From Myxococcales bacterium (GTDB lineage: Bacteria; Myxococcota_A; Bradymonadia; UBA7976; UBA1532): a stretch of 64,000 nt of DNA. The position numbers were made by a program, and so were the translations under genes. Below, one piece after another: positions 26,337 to 36,903 of the stretch. The stretch lies in assembly GCA_020633435.1 (NCBI GenBank), contig JACKDP010000001.1:558001-622000 (forward strand). Reading direction: 5' to 3'. The stretch's first letter is position 1; every line of letters starts with the position of its first letter. The notes beneath the pieces were generated by a model that ran no database searches, had not been told where the DNA came from, and saw only the letters and a program-made list of their open reading frames with translations.

Positions 26337-27209
26337 ATGCGTATCTTCGAGCCCCACATCCACATGTTCAGTCGGACGACGGACGACTACGAGAACATGG
26401 CGCTCGCTGGCATCAAGGGGGTGTGCGAGCCGGCCTTCTGGCTGGGCCAGCCGCGCACCACCGTCGGGGCCTTCAAGGACTACTACGACACGCTGCTGGG
26501 CTGGGAGCGCTTCCGGGCGGCGCAGTTCGGGGTGCGCCACTACTGCACCATGGGCCTCAACCCCAAGGAGGCCAACGACGACCGCGTCAACGACGGGGCT
26601 GTCGAGCTGGTGCGCGAGTACTGCACCCGCGAGGGCGTCATCGCGATCGGCGAGATCGGCTACGATGACATGACCGCCAAGGAAGAGAAGTACTTCCAGA
26701 TCCAGATCCAGATCGCCATCGACCACGGCCTGCCCATCCTCATCCACACCCCCCACCGCGACAAGGAGCAGGGGGTGCGGCGGACGCTGGACGTGGTGCG
26801 CGAGTCGGGCATCGCCCCCGACATGGTGCTTGTCGATCACAACAACGAGATGACGACGCCCATCGTGAAGGACACCGGCTACTGGCTGGGCTACAGCATC
26901 TACCCGAACACCAAGATGACGCCGCAGCGCATGGTGGAGATCTTCCGGCGGTTCGGCACCGACCAGATGATCATCAACAGCGCCGCCGACTGGGGCATCA
27001 GCGATCCCCTGCTCGTGCCCAAGACCGTGCAGGTGATGCGCAAGTCGGGCATGGACGAGGCCGAGATCGAGAAGGTGGTCTGGCGCAACCCCATCAGCTT
27101 CTTCAGCCCGTCGGGCCAGATCAGCTTCGCCGACTTCGGCGACAACGAGGGCATCGACCGGACCCGCCTGCACCAGGGCAACTCCGTCCTGCGCGGCCAG
27201 ACGCCCTGA
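26337..27209 (+). CDS. TatD-family metal-dependent hydrolase (EboB-like)
   Basis: A 290-residue TIM-barrel hydrolase. Metal ligands are visible: EPHIHMFSRTTDDYENMA at the start, GEIGYDD, LIHTPHRDK and VLVDHNNE, and NSAADWGISDPL near the end. The overall pattern, including EPAFWLGQPRTTVG and MGLNPKEAND, recalls the TatD-like protein of the ebo operons that move terminal precursors of secondary metabolites. None of the other ebo genes is next to it here. The start is ATG 26337. The enzyme class is secure; the EboB link is from memory and tentative. Confidence 0.85.
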   Translation: MRIFEPHIHMFSRTTDDYENMALAGIKGVCEPAFWLGQPRTTVGAFKDYYDTLLGWERFRAAQFGVRHYCTMGLNPKEANDDRVNDGAVELVREYCTREGVIAIGEIGYDDMTAKEEKYFQIQIQIAIDHGLPILIHTPHRDKEQGVRRTLDVVRESGIAPDMVLVDHNNEMTTPIVKDTGYWLGYSIYPNTKMTPQRMVEIFRRFGTDQMIINSAADWGISDPLLVPKTVQVMRKSGMDEAEIEKVVWRNPISFFSPSGQISFADFGDNEGIDRTRLHQGNSVLRGQTP

Positions 27210-27357
27210 GCGGCGGGGCGCCCTGCCCTGCCGCCTCGCGCCCCCAGCCAACCGGCTTGCGGCGGCCGGCCCTTGTTGGCCAAGATGTTCAGTGATTTCG
27301 AGCACAAACAGCGTGGTCGCGGGGTTCGATGGTGGCCACGCTCAGGAGGGGAGACGC

Positions 27358-30129
27358 ATGACGCGTTTGGGAATCGCTGCCATCCTGGCGGCGCTGGTGT
27401 TCACGGGGTGTGACGACGGGGGCGACGGCGGCGCCGGGGGCGCCGGCGGCGTCGGCGGCGGCCAGGACCAGGGTCCGGGCGGCGCCGGCGGCGGCGACGA
27501 CATGGGCGCTGGTGGCATGGGCGGCGCCGGTGGCATGGGCGGCGTCGGTGGCATGGGAGGCATGGGCGGCGAAGGTGGCATGGGCGGCATGGGCGGCGGG
27601 GGTCCGTCCGATGACTGCATCGACTACTGCGACCGCATGGAGCAGAACTGCGCGGGCACCTACCCCGACAAGCAGAGCTGCCTCGACATCTGTGCCTTCT
27701 TCCCCGATGACGGCGAGACGGACGCCACCGAGGGCAACTCGGTGCAGTGCCGCGTCTACCATGCCGGCGTCGCGATGATGGAGCCCGAGCTGCATTGTCC
27801 CCACGCCACCGCCAACGGCGGCGGCGTCTGCGGCGACGCCTGCGAGAACTACTGCGGCCTCATCCTGCAGACCTGCCAGGGGCTCTACCCCGACGCGGAC
27901 GCCTGCATGAAGGAGTGCGAGGCGTTCCCCCAGGACGCCGAGGCCGGCGCCACCGAGGGCGACAGCGTCCAGTGCCGCACGTACCACGCGTCCTTCCCCG
28001 CCCTGGCGGACGGCGCGACCCACTGCCCCCACGCCGGCCCGGATGGCGGCGGCGTCTGCGGCAGCTACTGCGATGTGTACTGCGACCGCTTCATGGACAA
28101 CTGCCCCGGCTACTACGAGGACGCCGACAACTGCCACGCGTTCTGCGAGCTGTTCCCCCAGGACGGCGAGCCGAACGCCACCCAGGGCAACAACGTGCAG
28201 TGCCGCATCTACCACGGCAACCTGCCCGCCCTGGGGGATCCCGACCTGCACTGCCCCCACGGCAGCCTGACGGGCGGCGACGTCTGCGGCAGCTACTGCG
28301 AGGTCTACTGCGACGACATCGCGGCCAACTGCGGCGACTACTCGCAGTACCCCGACCGCGACGGCTGCATGGCCGCCTGCGAGGGCTTCAACCGCGACGG
28401 CGCCGACGGCGACGTGGACGGCAACAGCGTCCAGTGCCGCATCTACCACGCCACGCTGCCCGCCTCGGTGCAGCCCGACCTGCACTGCACCCACGCCGGC
28501 ATCACCGGCGGGGGCATCTGCGGCGACGATCCCTGCCTGGCCTACTGCGACCAGGTCGCGGCCAACTGCCCGGATTCGTACACGGATCGCGGCAGCTGCA
28601 TGGCCGCCTGCGCCCTGGTGCCGGCGGACGGCGACTGGAACGCCGTGGACGGCAACAGCGTGCAGTGCCGCGCCTACCACGCCAGCTTCCCGGCCGCCGC
28701 CGACGGCGCGCTGCACTGCCCCCACGCCGGCCTCTCGGGCGCCGACGTCTGCGGCGACAGCTGCGAGTTCTACTGCGATCTGATGGAGACGAACTGCGCC
28801 GGCAGCTACGGCGACCGCGCCGAGTGCCTGGCCGCCTGCGCCGTCTTCCCCGCCGGCTCCCCCGGCGACCTGACGGGCGACACCCGCGAGTGCCGCATCT
28901 ACCACGCGAGCTTCCCGGCCGCGGCCGACGGCGCCACCCACTGCCCCCACGCGGGCCCCGATGGCGCGGGCGTCTGCGTCGCCGACGATCCCTGCGACAC
29001 CTACTGCGACCTGATGGCCGAGAACTGCGCCGGCAGCTTCCCCGACCGCGACGCCTGCATGGCCACCTGCGCCCTGTACCCGCAGGACGGCGAGCCGGGC
29101 GCCCAGGCCGGCAACTCCGTGCAGTGCCGCACCTACCACGCCGGCGTGGCCGAGGATGACGCCGCCCTGCACTGCCCGCACGCCTCCTCCAACGGCGGCG
29201 GCGTCTGCGGCGACTACTGCGAGAACTACTGCCACATCGCCCTGCAGACCTGCGGCGGGCTGTACGCCGACGAGGCCGCCTGCATGGCCGAGTGCGCCGC
29301 CTTCCCCACCGACGGGGCGTTCGACGCCACCGCCGGCGACAGCGTCCAGTGCCGCACCTACCACGCCAGCTTCCCGGCCGTGGGCAACGGCGAGCTGCAC
29401 TGCCCCCACGCCGGCCCCGACGGCGCCAGCGTCTGCGGCGATCTCTGCGAGGTCTACTGCACCCGCGCCATGGCCAACTGCGATGGCATCTACCCCAACC
29501 GCGACGTCTGCCTGGCCACCTGCGCCGAGTTCCCGACGGACGGCGCGCCCAACACCACCGCGGGTGACAGCGTGCAGTGCCGCATCTACCACGGCAACCT
29601 GCCGGCGGCCGGCGATCCCGCCCTGCACTGCGCGCACGCCGGCCTGACGGGCGGCGGCGTCTGCGGCGATCACTGCGAGGTCTACTGCAACCGCGTCGCC
29701 GACAACTGCGGCGATCAGGACGTCTTCCCGGACCGCGCCGCCTGCCTCGCCTCCTGCGAGGCCTACCCCACGGACGGGGCCGATGGCACCACGGCCGGCA
29801 ACTCGGTGCAGTGCCGCATCTACCACGCCACCGCCCCCGCGGCGGCCGACGCGGCCACCCACTGCCCCCACACCGGGGTGACGGGCGCTGGCGTCTGCGG
29901 CGAGGATCCCTGCGAGGCCTACTGCGATCAGACCATGGCCCACTGCCCGGCCCTCTACCCGAGCCGGGACGCCTGCCTCATCGGCTGCGGCGAGATCCGC
30001 GACGACGGCCAGTGGGATGACGAGCGCGGCAACACCGTGTCGTGCCGCGCCAACTACGCGAGCTGGCCGGCCGCCCAGGACATGGCGCAGTGCCAGAACG
30101 CGTCCATCGGCAGCGCGGAGTGCCGCTGA
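27358..30129 (+). CDS. Secreted lipoprotein with eleven Cys-rich HCPH repeats
   Basis: A 923-residue protein. The lipobox (ALVFTGC) is followed by a GG-M-rich linker to about residue 82, then eleven units of about 75 residues to the C-terminus. Each unit has eight cysteines in the order C-x3-C, x6-C, about x8-C, x3-C, then SVQCRxYH, HCPHA and GGGVCG. Four disulfides per unit are expected in the oxidising environment outside the cell. The invariant YH and HCPH histidines could bind metal. Units 1-5 match units 7-11 one to one, showing duplication of a six-unit block. AGGAGGGG precedes ATG 27358. I do not recognise the repeat family; surface adhesion or metal binding are possibilities only. Confidence 0.85.
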   Translation: MTRLGIAAILAALVFTGCDDGGDGGAGGAGGVGGGQDQGPGGAGGGDDMGAGGMGGAGGMGGVGGMGGMGGEGGMGGMGGGGPSDDCIDYCDRMEQNCAGTYPDKQSCLDICAFFPDDGETDATEGNSVQCRVYHAGVAMMEPELHCPHATANGGGVCGDACENYCGLILQTCQGLYPDADACMKECEAFPQDAEAGATEGDSVQCRTYHASFPALADGATHCPHAGPDGGGVCGSYCDVYCDRFMDNCPGYYEDADNCHAFCELFPQDGEPNATQGNNVQCRIYHGNLPALGDPDLHCPHGSLTGGDVCGSYCEVYCDDIAANCGDYSQYPDRDGCMAACEGFNRDGADGDVDGNSVQCRIYHATLPASVQPDLHCTHAGITGGGICGDDPCLAYCDQVAANCPDSYTDRGSCMAACALVPADGDWNAVDGNSVQCRAYHASFPAAADGALHCPHAGLSGADVCGDSCEFYCDLMETNCAGSYGDRAECLAACAVFPAGSPGDLTGDTRECRIYHASFPAAADGATHCPHAGPDGAGVCVADDPCDTYCDLMAENCAGSFPDRDACMATCALYPQDGEPGAQAGNSVQCRTYHAGVAEDDAALHCPHASSNGGGVCGDYCENYCHIALQTCGGLYADEAACMAECAAFPTDGAFDATAGDSVQCRTYHASFPAVGNGELHCPHAGPDGASVCGDLCEVYCTRAMANCDGIYPNRDVCLATCAEFPTDGAPNTTAGDSVQCRIYHGNLPAAGDPALHCAHAGLTGGGVCGDHCEVYCNRVADNCGDQDVFPDRAACLASCEAYPTDGADGTTAGNSVQCRIYHATAPAAADAATHCPHTGVTGAGVCGEDPCEAYCDQTMAHCPALYPSRDACLIGCGEIRDDGQWDDERGNTVSCRANYASWPAAQDMAQCQNASIGSAECR

Positions 30130-30134
30130 GCCTC

Positions 30135-30156
30135 GGGGGGCGCGCCCGCGCCCCCC
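30135..30156. terminator. Strong GC hairpin between convergent genes
   Basis: GGGGGGCGCG, CC, CGCGCCCCCC forms a perfect 10-bp inverted repeat 6 bases after the Cys-rich lipoprotein stop and 7 bases before the end of the opposing gene. It likely acts as a two-way terminator, though it lacks a T-run. Confidence 0.6.
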
Positions 30157-30162
30157 AGCCGC

Positions 30163-30993
30163 CTACCTGACCGTCCCCAACATCGCAGATTCCTTCAAGA
30201 AATCTGGCATCCTGCGCTCGACGGCCACCTCGAGGGTGGCCTCCCCGCGCTTGACGGTGAGCTTCACCTGGCTGCCCGCCGGGCCCAGCAGGCGCCCATG
30301 GGTGATCTCCTCGGCCGGGCCGAGGGCCTCCACGCCGTCGATGTGGGTGATGGCGTCCCCCACCTGCAGGCCGGCGGCCTCGGCGGGGCCGCCCGGGATG
30401 AGCGCCTCGATGACGAAGCCCCCCTCCACCCGCCGGAACAGCGGCGACCAGATGGCGCCGATGTCCCCCAGGGTCTCGACCGGGCACGCCTTCTCGGCTG
30501 GCCGATCGCCCTTGAGCTTCCAGATGCGCCGGCCGCGATAGAAGCACGACGTCTCCACCTCGACGGGCGTCTTGGGGGCGTAGGTGAACCGGACGCTGCG
30601 CCCGTGCCGCCAGCCCGCCGCGTAGCCCGAGACCTCGAGCTCGCGGCCCTGGGGATCGAGCATCCGCAGCTCGCCGTGCAGGCGGTCGTCCACCAGGTGG
30701 CGCTCCGCGCGCAGCGTGCACTTGCCGTCGAACTCCCGCAGCAGGCCGGTGCCATGGGTCAGCGTCGAGACCCCGCAGAGGGCGCCATCGGCGCCATGGA
30801 AGACCTGCTCGCCGTGCCGCAGGCCAGCCTCGTCGTGGTTCTGCACCTCGAGGACGCGCCCCTGGAAGTCACGCCGCTCCCAGCGCCCGACCGGGTGGCC
30901 GTCCACCGACGGCCCCGTCAGGCCCGGCTTGCCCGCCCCCGCCGCCGACGCGGCCCACACGACGCCGACGGCGACGCCCCAGCGCCTCCCCAT
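30163..30993 (-). CDS. Exported MORN-like repeat protein with C-terminal PDZ domain
   Basis: A 276-residue protein with an N-terminal signal peptide (RWGVAVGVVWAASAAGAG). Residues 25-150 contain MORN-variant repeats of the GLRHGEQVFHGADGAL and DDRLHGELRMLDPQGR kind. Residues about 190-265 form a PDZ domain (GFVIEALIPGGPAEAAGLQV then GDAITHIDG). PDZ domains bind C-terminal tails of partner proteins, here probably in the periplasm. The start shares a base with the stop of the gene upstream (TGATG), so the two are coupled. No protease domain is present. Confidence 0.8.
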   Translation of the reverse strand: MGRRWGVAVGVVWAASAAGAGKPGLTGPSVDGHPVGRWERRDFQGRVLEVQNHDEAGLRHGEQVFHGADGALCGVSTLTHGTGLLREFDGKCTLRAERHLVDDRLHGELRMLDPQGRELEVSGYAAGWRHGRSVRFTYAPKTPVEVETSCFYRGRRIWKLKGDRPAEKACPVETLGDIGAIWSPLFRRVEGGFVIEALIPGGPAEAAGLQVGDAITHIDGVEALGPAEEITHGRLLGPAGSQVKLTVKRGEATLEVAVERRMPDFLKESAMLGTVR

Positions 30994-31397
30994 CAGCCGC
31001 CGACCGGGACGAGGGCGATGCGGCCCTGGCGCAGCTCGTCGAGGAAGTCCAGCTCGGTCATCTTGATGTAGGGCGGCCCGCCCGCCGGGCGCTCGGCCGT
31101 CACGCTGCGCTGGCTGGGGTTGGGGTGGTTCAGGTCGAGCCGCACCACCACCCACTCGCCGTCCAGATCCTCGCCGCAGTCCTGCATGGTGAAGCGGTAG
31201 CCGCGGCGCAGCCCGGCGATGTCGGCCCGGGCGTCGGGATCATGGGCCCAGCGCCGCGGCCCCTGCAGCTCCTCCAGCGTCGGCAGCAGCGCCGGATCCA
31301 CCGGCTCGGGCTCCGGCGGCTTGAGGGGCGCGTTCGCGTCGGCCTCCGTCTCGGCGATGATGGAGTCCAGCAGGGAGTCGAGATCCTTGGTCGCCAT
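30993..31397 (-). CDS. Hypothetical acidic cytoplasmic protein
   Basis: A 134-residue protein without signal peptide or membrane segment. The N-terminal 45 residues are acidic and Pro-rich; the rest has alternating strands (YRFTMQDCGEDLDGEWVVVRLDL). I do not recognise it. GGAGG sits 5-6 bases before ATG 31397; a GTG two codons upstream would leave no spacing. It overlaps the PDZ gene by one base, which suggests a related job. Confidence 0.6.
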   Translation of the reverse strand: MATKDLDSLLDSIIAETEADANAPLKPPEPEPVDPALLPTLEELQGPRRWAHDPDARADIAGLRRGYRFTMQDCGEDLDGEWVVVRLDLNHPNPSQRSVTAERPAGGPPYIKMTELDFLDELRQGRIALVPVGG

Positions 31398-31418
31398 GGG
31401 CACCTCCAGATGACGGGC

Positions 31419-32717
31419 TCAGGGTACCAGCCGGGCTTCCACCTCGGCGAGCCGCTTCTTGACGGTGGGATCGGGGCGCCGCGCCAGGGACGAGGCCAGC
31501 AGCCGGCGCGCCCGCAACAGCTGCCCGCGGGCCAGCGCCACGAGCGCCAGGTTGAAGCGCAGCCGGCCGTCGAGGGCCGCGTCCGTCACGCCCTCCAGCG
31601 CCGCGCGCGTCAGGGCCTCGGCGTCCGCCAGGCGGCCCGCCTTGAAGGCCACGAAGCCCAGCTCGCCCAGCGTCTCGGGGTGGCCGGGGACCGCGTCCAG
31701 GGCCCCCTCCAGCAGCGCCGCCACCGTGGCCCACTCGGCCTTGCCCACCACCGCCCGCGCCCGGGCCAGCCCCGCCTTGCGGGCGGCCTCGTCGGGCTTG
31801 CGCACGCGCAGCGCGGGGGCGTCGGCGTCGACCCACGCGACCCCCAGCACCCGCCCCCGGGGCAGGACGGCGGCCGGCTGCTCGGCGTCGCGCTTCACGA
31901 AGAGGCGCCCGTCGGTGTCGACCCGGAAGGCCCCGCAGCCCCCCTCGAACCAGCCCTGGTCGTCGGGCACGAGGCCACGCGCCTCGCCCGGCGCGGGCAC
32001 CGTCACCGTGAGATCGTGGTAGCCATGGTTCTCGGCCCAGCTGCAGCAGTCGATGGCCAGATCCACCGCGAGCTGGTTGCCCTTCAGGCTGACCATGCCC
32101 GCCCCCAGGCTCTTGTCGGTGGCCTGGGGCCCGTCGGGCCAGCCATCCTCCCGCGTCGCCCGCTCCGTCTCGATGGCCACCGACACCGCCGCCCGGAAGT
32201 CCGCCCCCAGCCACGTCGCCAGGTTCACGGCCTCGCCCTTCGGCGCCCGCACCGTCACCAGGGAGCGGTCGTCGAAGTCATGGGCGCCGCCCGTGTAGCC
32301 ATAGGTGCTGGCGTTCACCGAGACGGCGTCGCCGAAGATGCCCGCCACCTCCATCGAGCCATCAAAGTTCCACGCCGCCCCCTGCTCGCCCGGCATGGGA
32401 CGCTCGAGCTCCTGGCGCCCGCCCAGCCACTTCGTCTCCGTCCCCGTCACCGGATCCATCGCCACCAGCGCCGCGAAGCGGGCGTCCATCCCCGGCGCGT
32501 AGCCGCCATCCCGCACCACGCGCAACTGCGTGATCGCCTTGCCTTTTCCGATGGCCAGCCCCGGCACCACCCGCGCCGACGGGGTGCCATCGAGGCGCAC
32601 GTCAGCGACGACGTGGCGGGCGTCGGGCGCGTCCGTGGGGGCCAGGTTGATGAGGGCGCGGCACGGCGACGCGGCGGCGGGGGCCGCGGCCAGACAGAGG
32701 ATGACGAGGGGGCGCAT
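31419..32717 (-). CDS. Exported protein with C-terminal TPR-like repeats
   Basis: A 432-residue protein with signal peptide (LVILCLAAAPAAASPC). The central part is strand-rich with many Trp, Gly and Asp and a CCSW motif, resembling no family I know. Residues about 315-425 are helical repeats of TPR type (LGELGFVAFKAGRLADAEAL, RFNLALVALARGQLLRARRL). Its start shares a base with the stop of the NRDE gene. Function unknown; periplasmic protein interaction is suggested by the TPRs. Confidence 0.7.
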   Translation of the reverse strand: MRPLVILCLAAAPAAASPCRALINLAPTDAPDARHVVADVRLDGTPSARVVPGLAIGKGKAITQLRVVRDGGYAPGMDARFAALVAMDPVTGTETKWLGGRQELERPMPGEQGAAWNFDGSMEVAGIFGDAVSVNASTYGYTGGAHDFDDRSLVTVRAPKGEAVNLATWLGADFRAAVSVAIETERATREDGWPDGPQATDKSLGAGMVSLKGNQLAVDLAIDCCSWAENHGYHDLTVTVPAPGEARGLVPDDQGWFEGGCGAFRVDTDGRLFVKRDAEQPAAVLPRGRVLGVAWVDADAPALRVRKPDEAARKAGLARARAVVGKAEWATVAALLEGALDAVPGHPETLGELGFVAFKAGRLADAEALTRAALEGVTDAALDGRLRFNLALVALARGQLLRARRLLASSLARRPDPTVKKRLAEVEARLVP

Positions 32718-33475
32718 CAGTGCTCTCCGGGGGAGGCGGTCACGAGCGCGGTGTGATCGAGGAAGGAGACCTCGTCTGGCGCGCCCGGGGCGTAACGATA
32801 CCGCGCCACGCCGCCGGGGACCAGGGCCACCGACGACGCGGACACCGTGCCGTACAGCGGGGTGCGCACGCAGAGGCGATGCACCGCGGCGAAGACGTCC
32901 GCGGGCAGGTGCGGGGGCGGCGGGGGCAGGCCCGTGGGCGTCTGGGCGTCGGCCAGCGCCGCCTCCAGGCTCTCCAGGGTGCCATCCACGAGCGCCTGCG
33001 CCCGCGCCACCTTCGGGAACGTCGGCGTGTCGAGCACGCCGTTGGGCAAGACATGGAACCCCGGCGGCACCGCCGCGAACGCCATCGCCTCTCCGGGGCG
33101 CCCGTACGCCACGGAGAGCGCGGCGGCGTCACCGAAGAGCAGGTTGAAGGGCAGGAAGTCTGCGGGATCGAGGGCCTCCAGCCAGGCTCGCGCGTCCGCC
33201 CCGCGGCGCAGGACCTCCAGCACCACCTCGCCCCGCGACCGCGCCGCCGCCGGCCCCGGTGGCCGGGGCTCGTTGGTCAGCCCGGCGAAGAAGCCATCGG
33301 GCCGCACGCCCAGCCACGTCCCGCCGGCCACCAGGTCGCGCCCGCCCACCACCCGGGGGGCGTCCACGAGCACCTGCGGCCCGGTGGATCGGCGGCCGTA
33401 GAACTCATCCCGGTTGGCGGCGATGACGAGGGGCCAGCGGGGATCGGTGCCCCGCCCGACCAGGAAGGTGCACAC
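32717..33475 (-). CDS. NRDE/TANGO2-family protein
   Basis: A 252-residue member of the NRDE (TANGO2) family. It starts with MCTFLV, with Cys2 in the position of an N-terminal nucleophile, followed by IAANRDEFYGRRS and GGRDLVAGGTWLGV, all family hallmarks. Bacterial members are of unknown activity; the fold is that of N-terminal-nucleophile hydrolases and eukaryotic members affect lipid and haem handling. It overlaps the downstream TPR-like gene by one base and starts 6 bases after the outer-membrane-like gene. Confidence 0.88.
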   Translation of the reverse strand: MCTFLVGRGTDPRWPLVIAANRDEFYGRRSTGPQVLVDAPRVVGGRDLVAGGTWLGVRPDGFFAGLTNEPRPPGPAAARSRGEVVLEVLRRGADARAWLEALDPADFLPFNLLFGDAAALSVAYGRPGEAMAFAAVPPGFHVLPNGVLDTPTFPKVARAQALVDGTLESLEAALADAQTPTGLPPPPPHLPADVFAAVHRLCVRTPLYGTVSASSVALVPGGVARYRYAPGAPDEVSFLDHTALVTASPGEH

Positions 33476-33481
33476 GGGCGA

Positions 33482-34105
33482 TCAGAAGCCGCCGCGGAGG
33501 CCGAGGTTGAGCGGGATGCCGTCGTAGGTCGCCTTGAGGGAGTCCCCGAAGCTGCTGGTGCTCAGGTAGCCCAGGTTGGCGAAGGCCGCGACGGACGGGT
33601 TGAACTGGTAGCTGCCGCCGAAGTTGAAGCGGAAGCTGTAGCCGAAGCGCGTGCTGTCGAAGGGCGTGTCCTTCGCGGCGTCCTCGTCGGCCGTCCAGAT
33701 GGCCGCGCCCAGGCCCAGCATGCCGTCGAACGTCACCCCCTGGTACACCGGAAAAGCCATGCGAATCCGGAACATGGGCGTCATGACGAGCTGCCGGGTC
33801 TTGTCCTCGATGGTCACGCCCCCGACGGTCTGATCGGCCGCCTTGAACCAGTGAAAGCCCCACTCGAAGCCGGTGCCGACGACGGCCCCCAGCATCCGGT
33901 CGAGGCCGGGGATGATGCTGAGCGTGGTGCTCAGGTCGGCCTCGGTCTTGTTGCCCTCGTCCGGATCGGCGGTGGCGGTGCCGCCGAAGCCGAAGCCGAA
34001 CTCGAGGGTGCCGTTGTAGCCCGGCAGCGCGGTGCCGGGCTCGGCCGCGCTCGCGGCGGCGGGGGCCACGATCGCGGCGAGGAGGAGCGTGTTGAGCGTC
34101 TTCAT
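33482..34105 (-). CDS. Outer-membrane beta-barrel-like protein
   Basis: A 207-residue protein with a clear signal peptide (TLLLAAIVAPAAASAA). The mature part alternates short amphipathic strands rich in Gly, Phe and Tyr (GTLEFGFGFGG, YSFRFNFGGSYQF) and ends in the aromatic residue Phe (LNLGLRGGF), as needed for barrel assembly. About eight strands are likely. It is the upstream gene of the run to 30163 and may share its transcript. No substrate is predicted. Confidence 0.75.
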   Translation of the reverse strand: MKTLNTLLLAAIVAPAAASAAEPGTALPGYNGTLEFGFGFGGTATADPDEGNKTEADLSTTLSIIPGLDRMLGAVVGTGFEWGFHWFKAADQTVGGVTIEDKTRQLVMTPMFRIRMAFPVYQGVTFDGMLGLGAAIWTADEDAAKDTPFDSTRFGYSFRFNFGGSYQFNPSVAAFANLGYLSTSSFGDSLKATYDGIPLNLGLRGGF

Positions 34106-34259
34106 GAGGTCTCCATTCCAGGTTCGTCCATGGTTCTACACCGGCCGGGGGCCGGGTCGAAAGCCACCGCGGTTTACGAACCCGATCGCGTGCTTAGAGT
34201 CACGCCCGTCGCGGCCCAGGCCGCAGAAACCTTGACCCGGAAGCACCAAGGAGCCCCAC

Positions 34260-36869
<2,610 letters not shown>

Positions 36870-36876
36870 CCGCCGG

Positions 36877-36903
36877 TGCCCCGGGCGGCTACGGCTCGGG
36901 GCA
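36877..36903. terminator. Hairpin TGCCCCG...CGGGGCA after clpB
   Basis: A 7-bp stem with a 13-base loop starts 7 bases after the clpB stop and overlaps the 3' end of the convergent lipoprotein gene. No T-run. Confidence 0.35.

Noticed and set aside
27289..29943. Very long open frame on the minus strand opposite the Cys-repeat lipoprotein
   Set aside because: It is a shadow of the repetitive, GC-rich plus-strand gene: its composition is Val/Gly/Ala/His-rich with no ribosome site or domain, while the plus strand has a lipobox and clear repeats.
27600..30129. Multihaem cytochrome
   Set aside because: The motif is HCPH, not CxxCH, and the eight-cysteine pattern fits disulfides better.
34106..34259. 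Heat-shock operator (CIRCE) ahead of clpB
   Set aside because: No TTAGCACTC-N9-GAGTGCTAA-like repeat is present.
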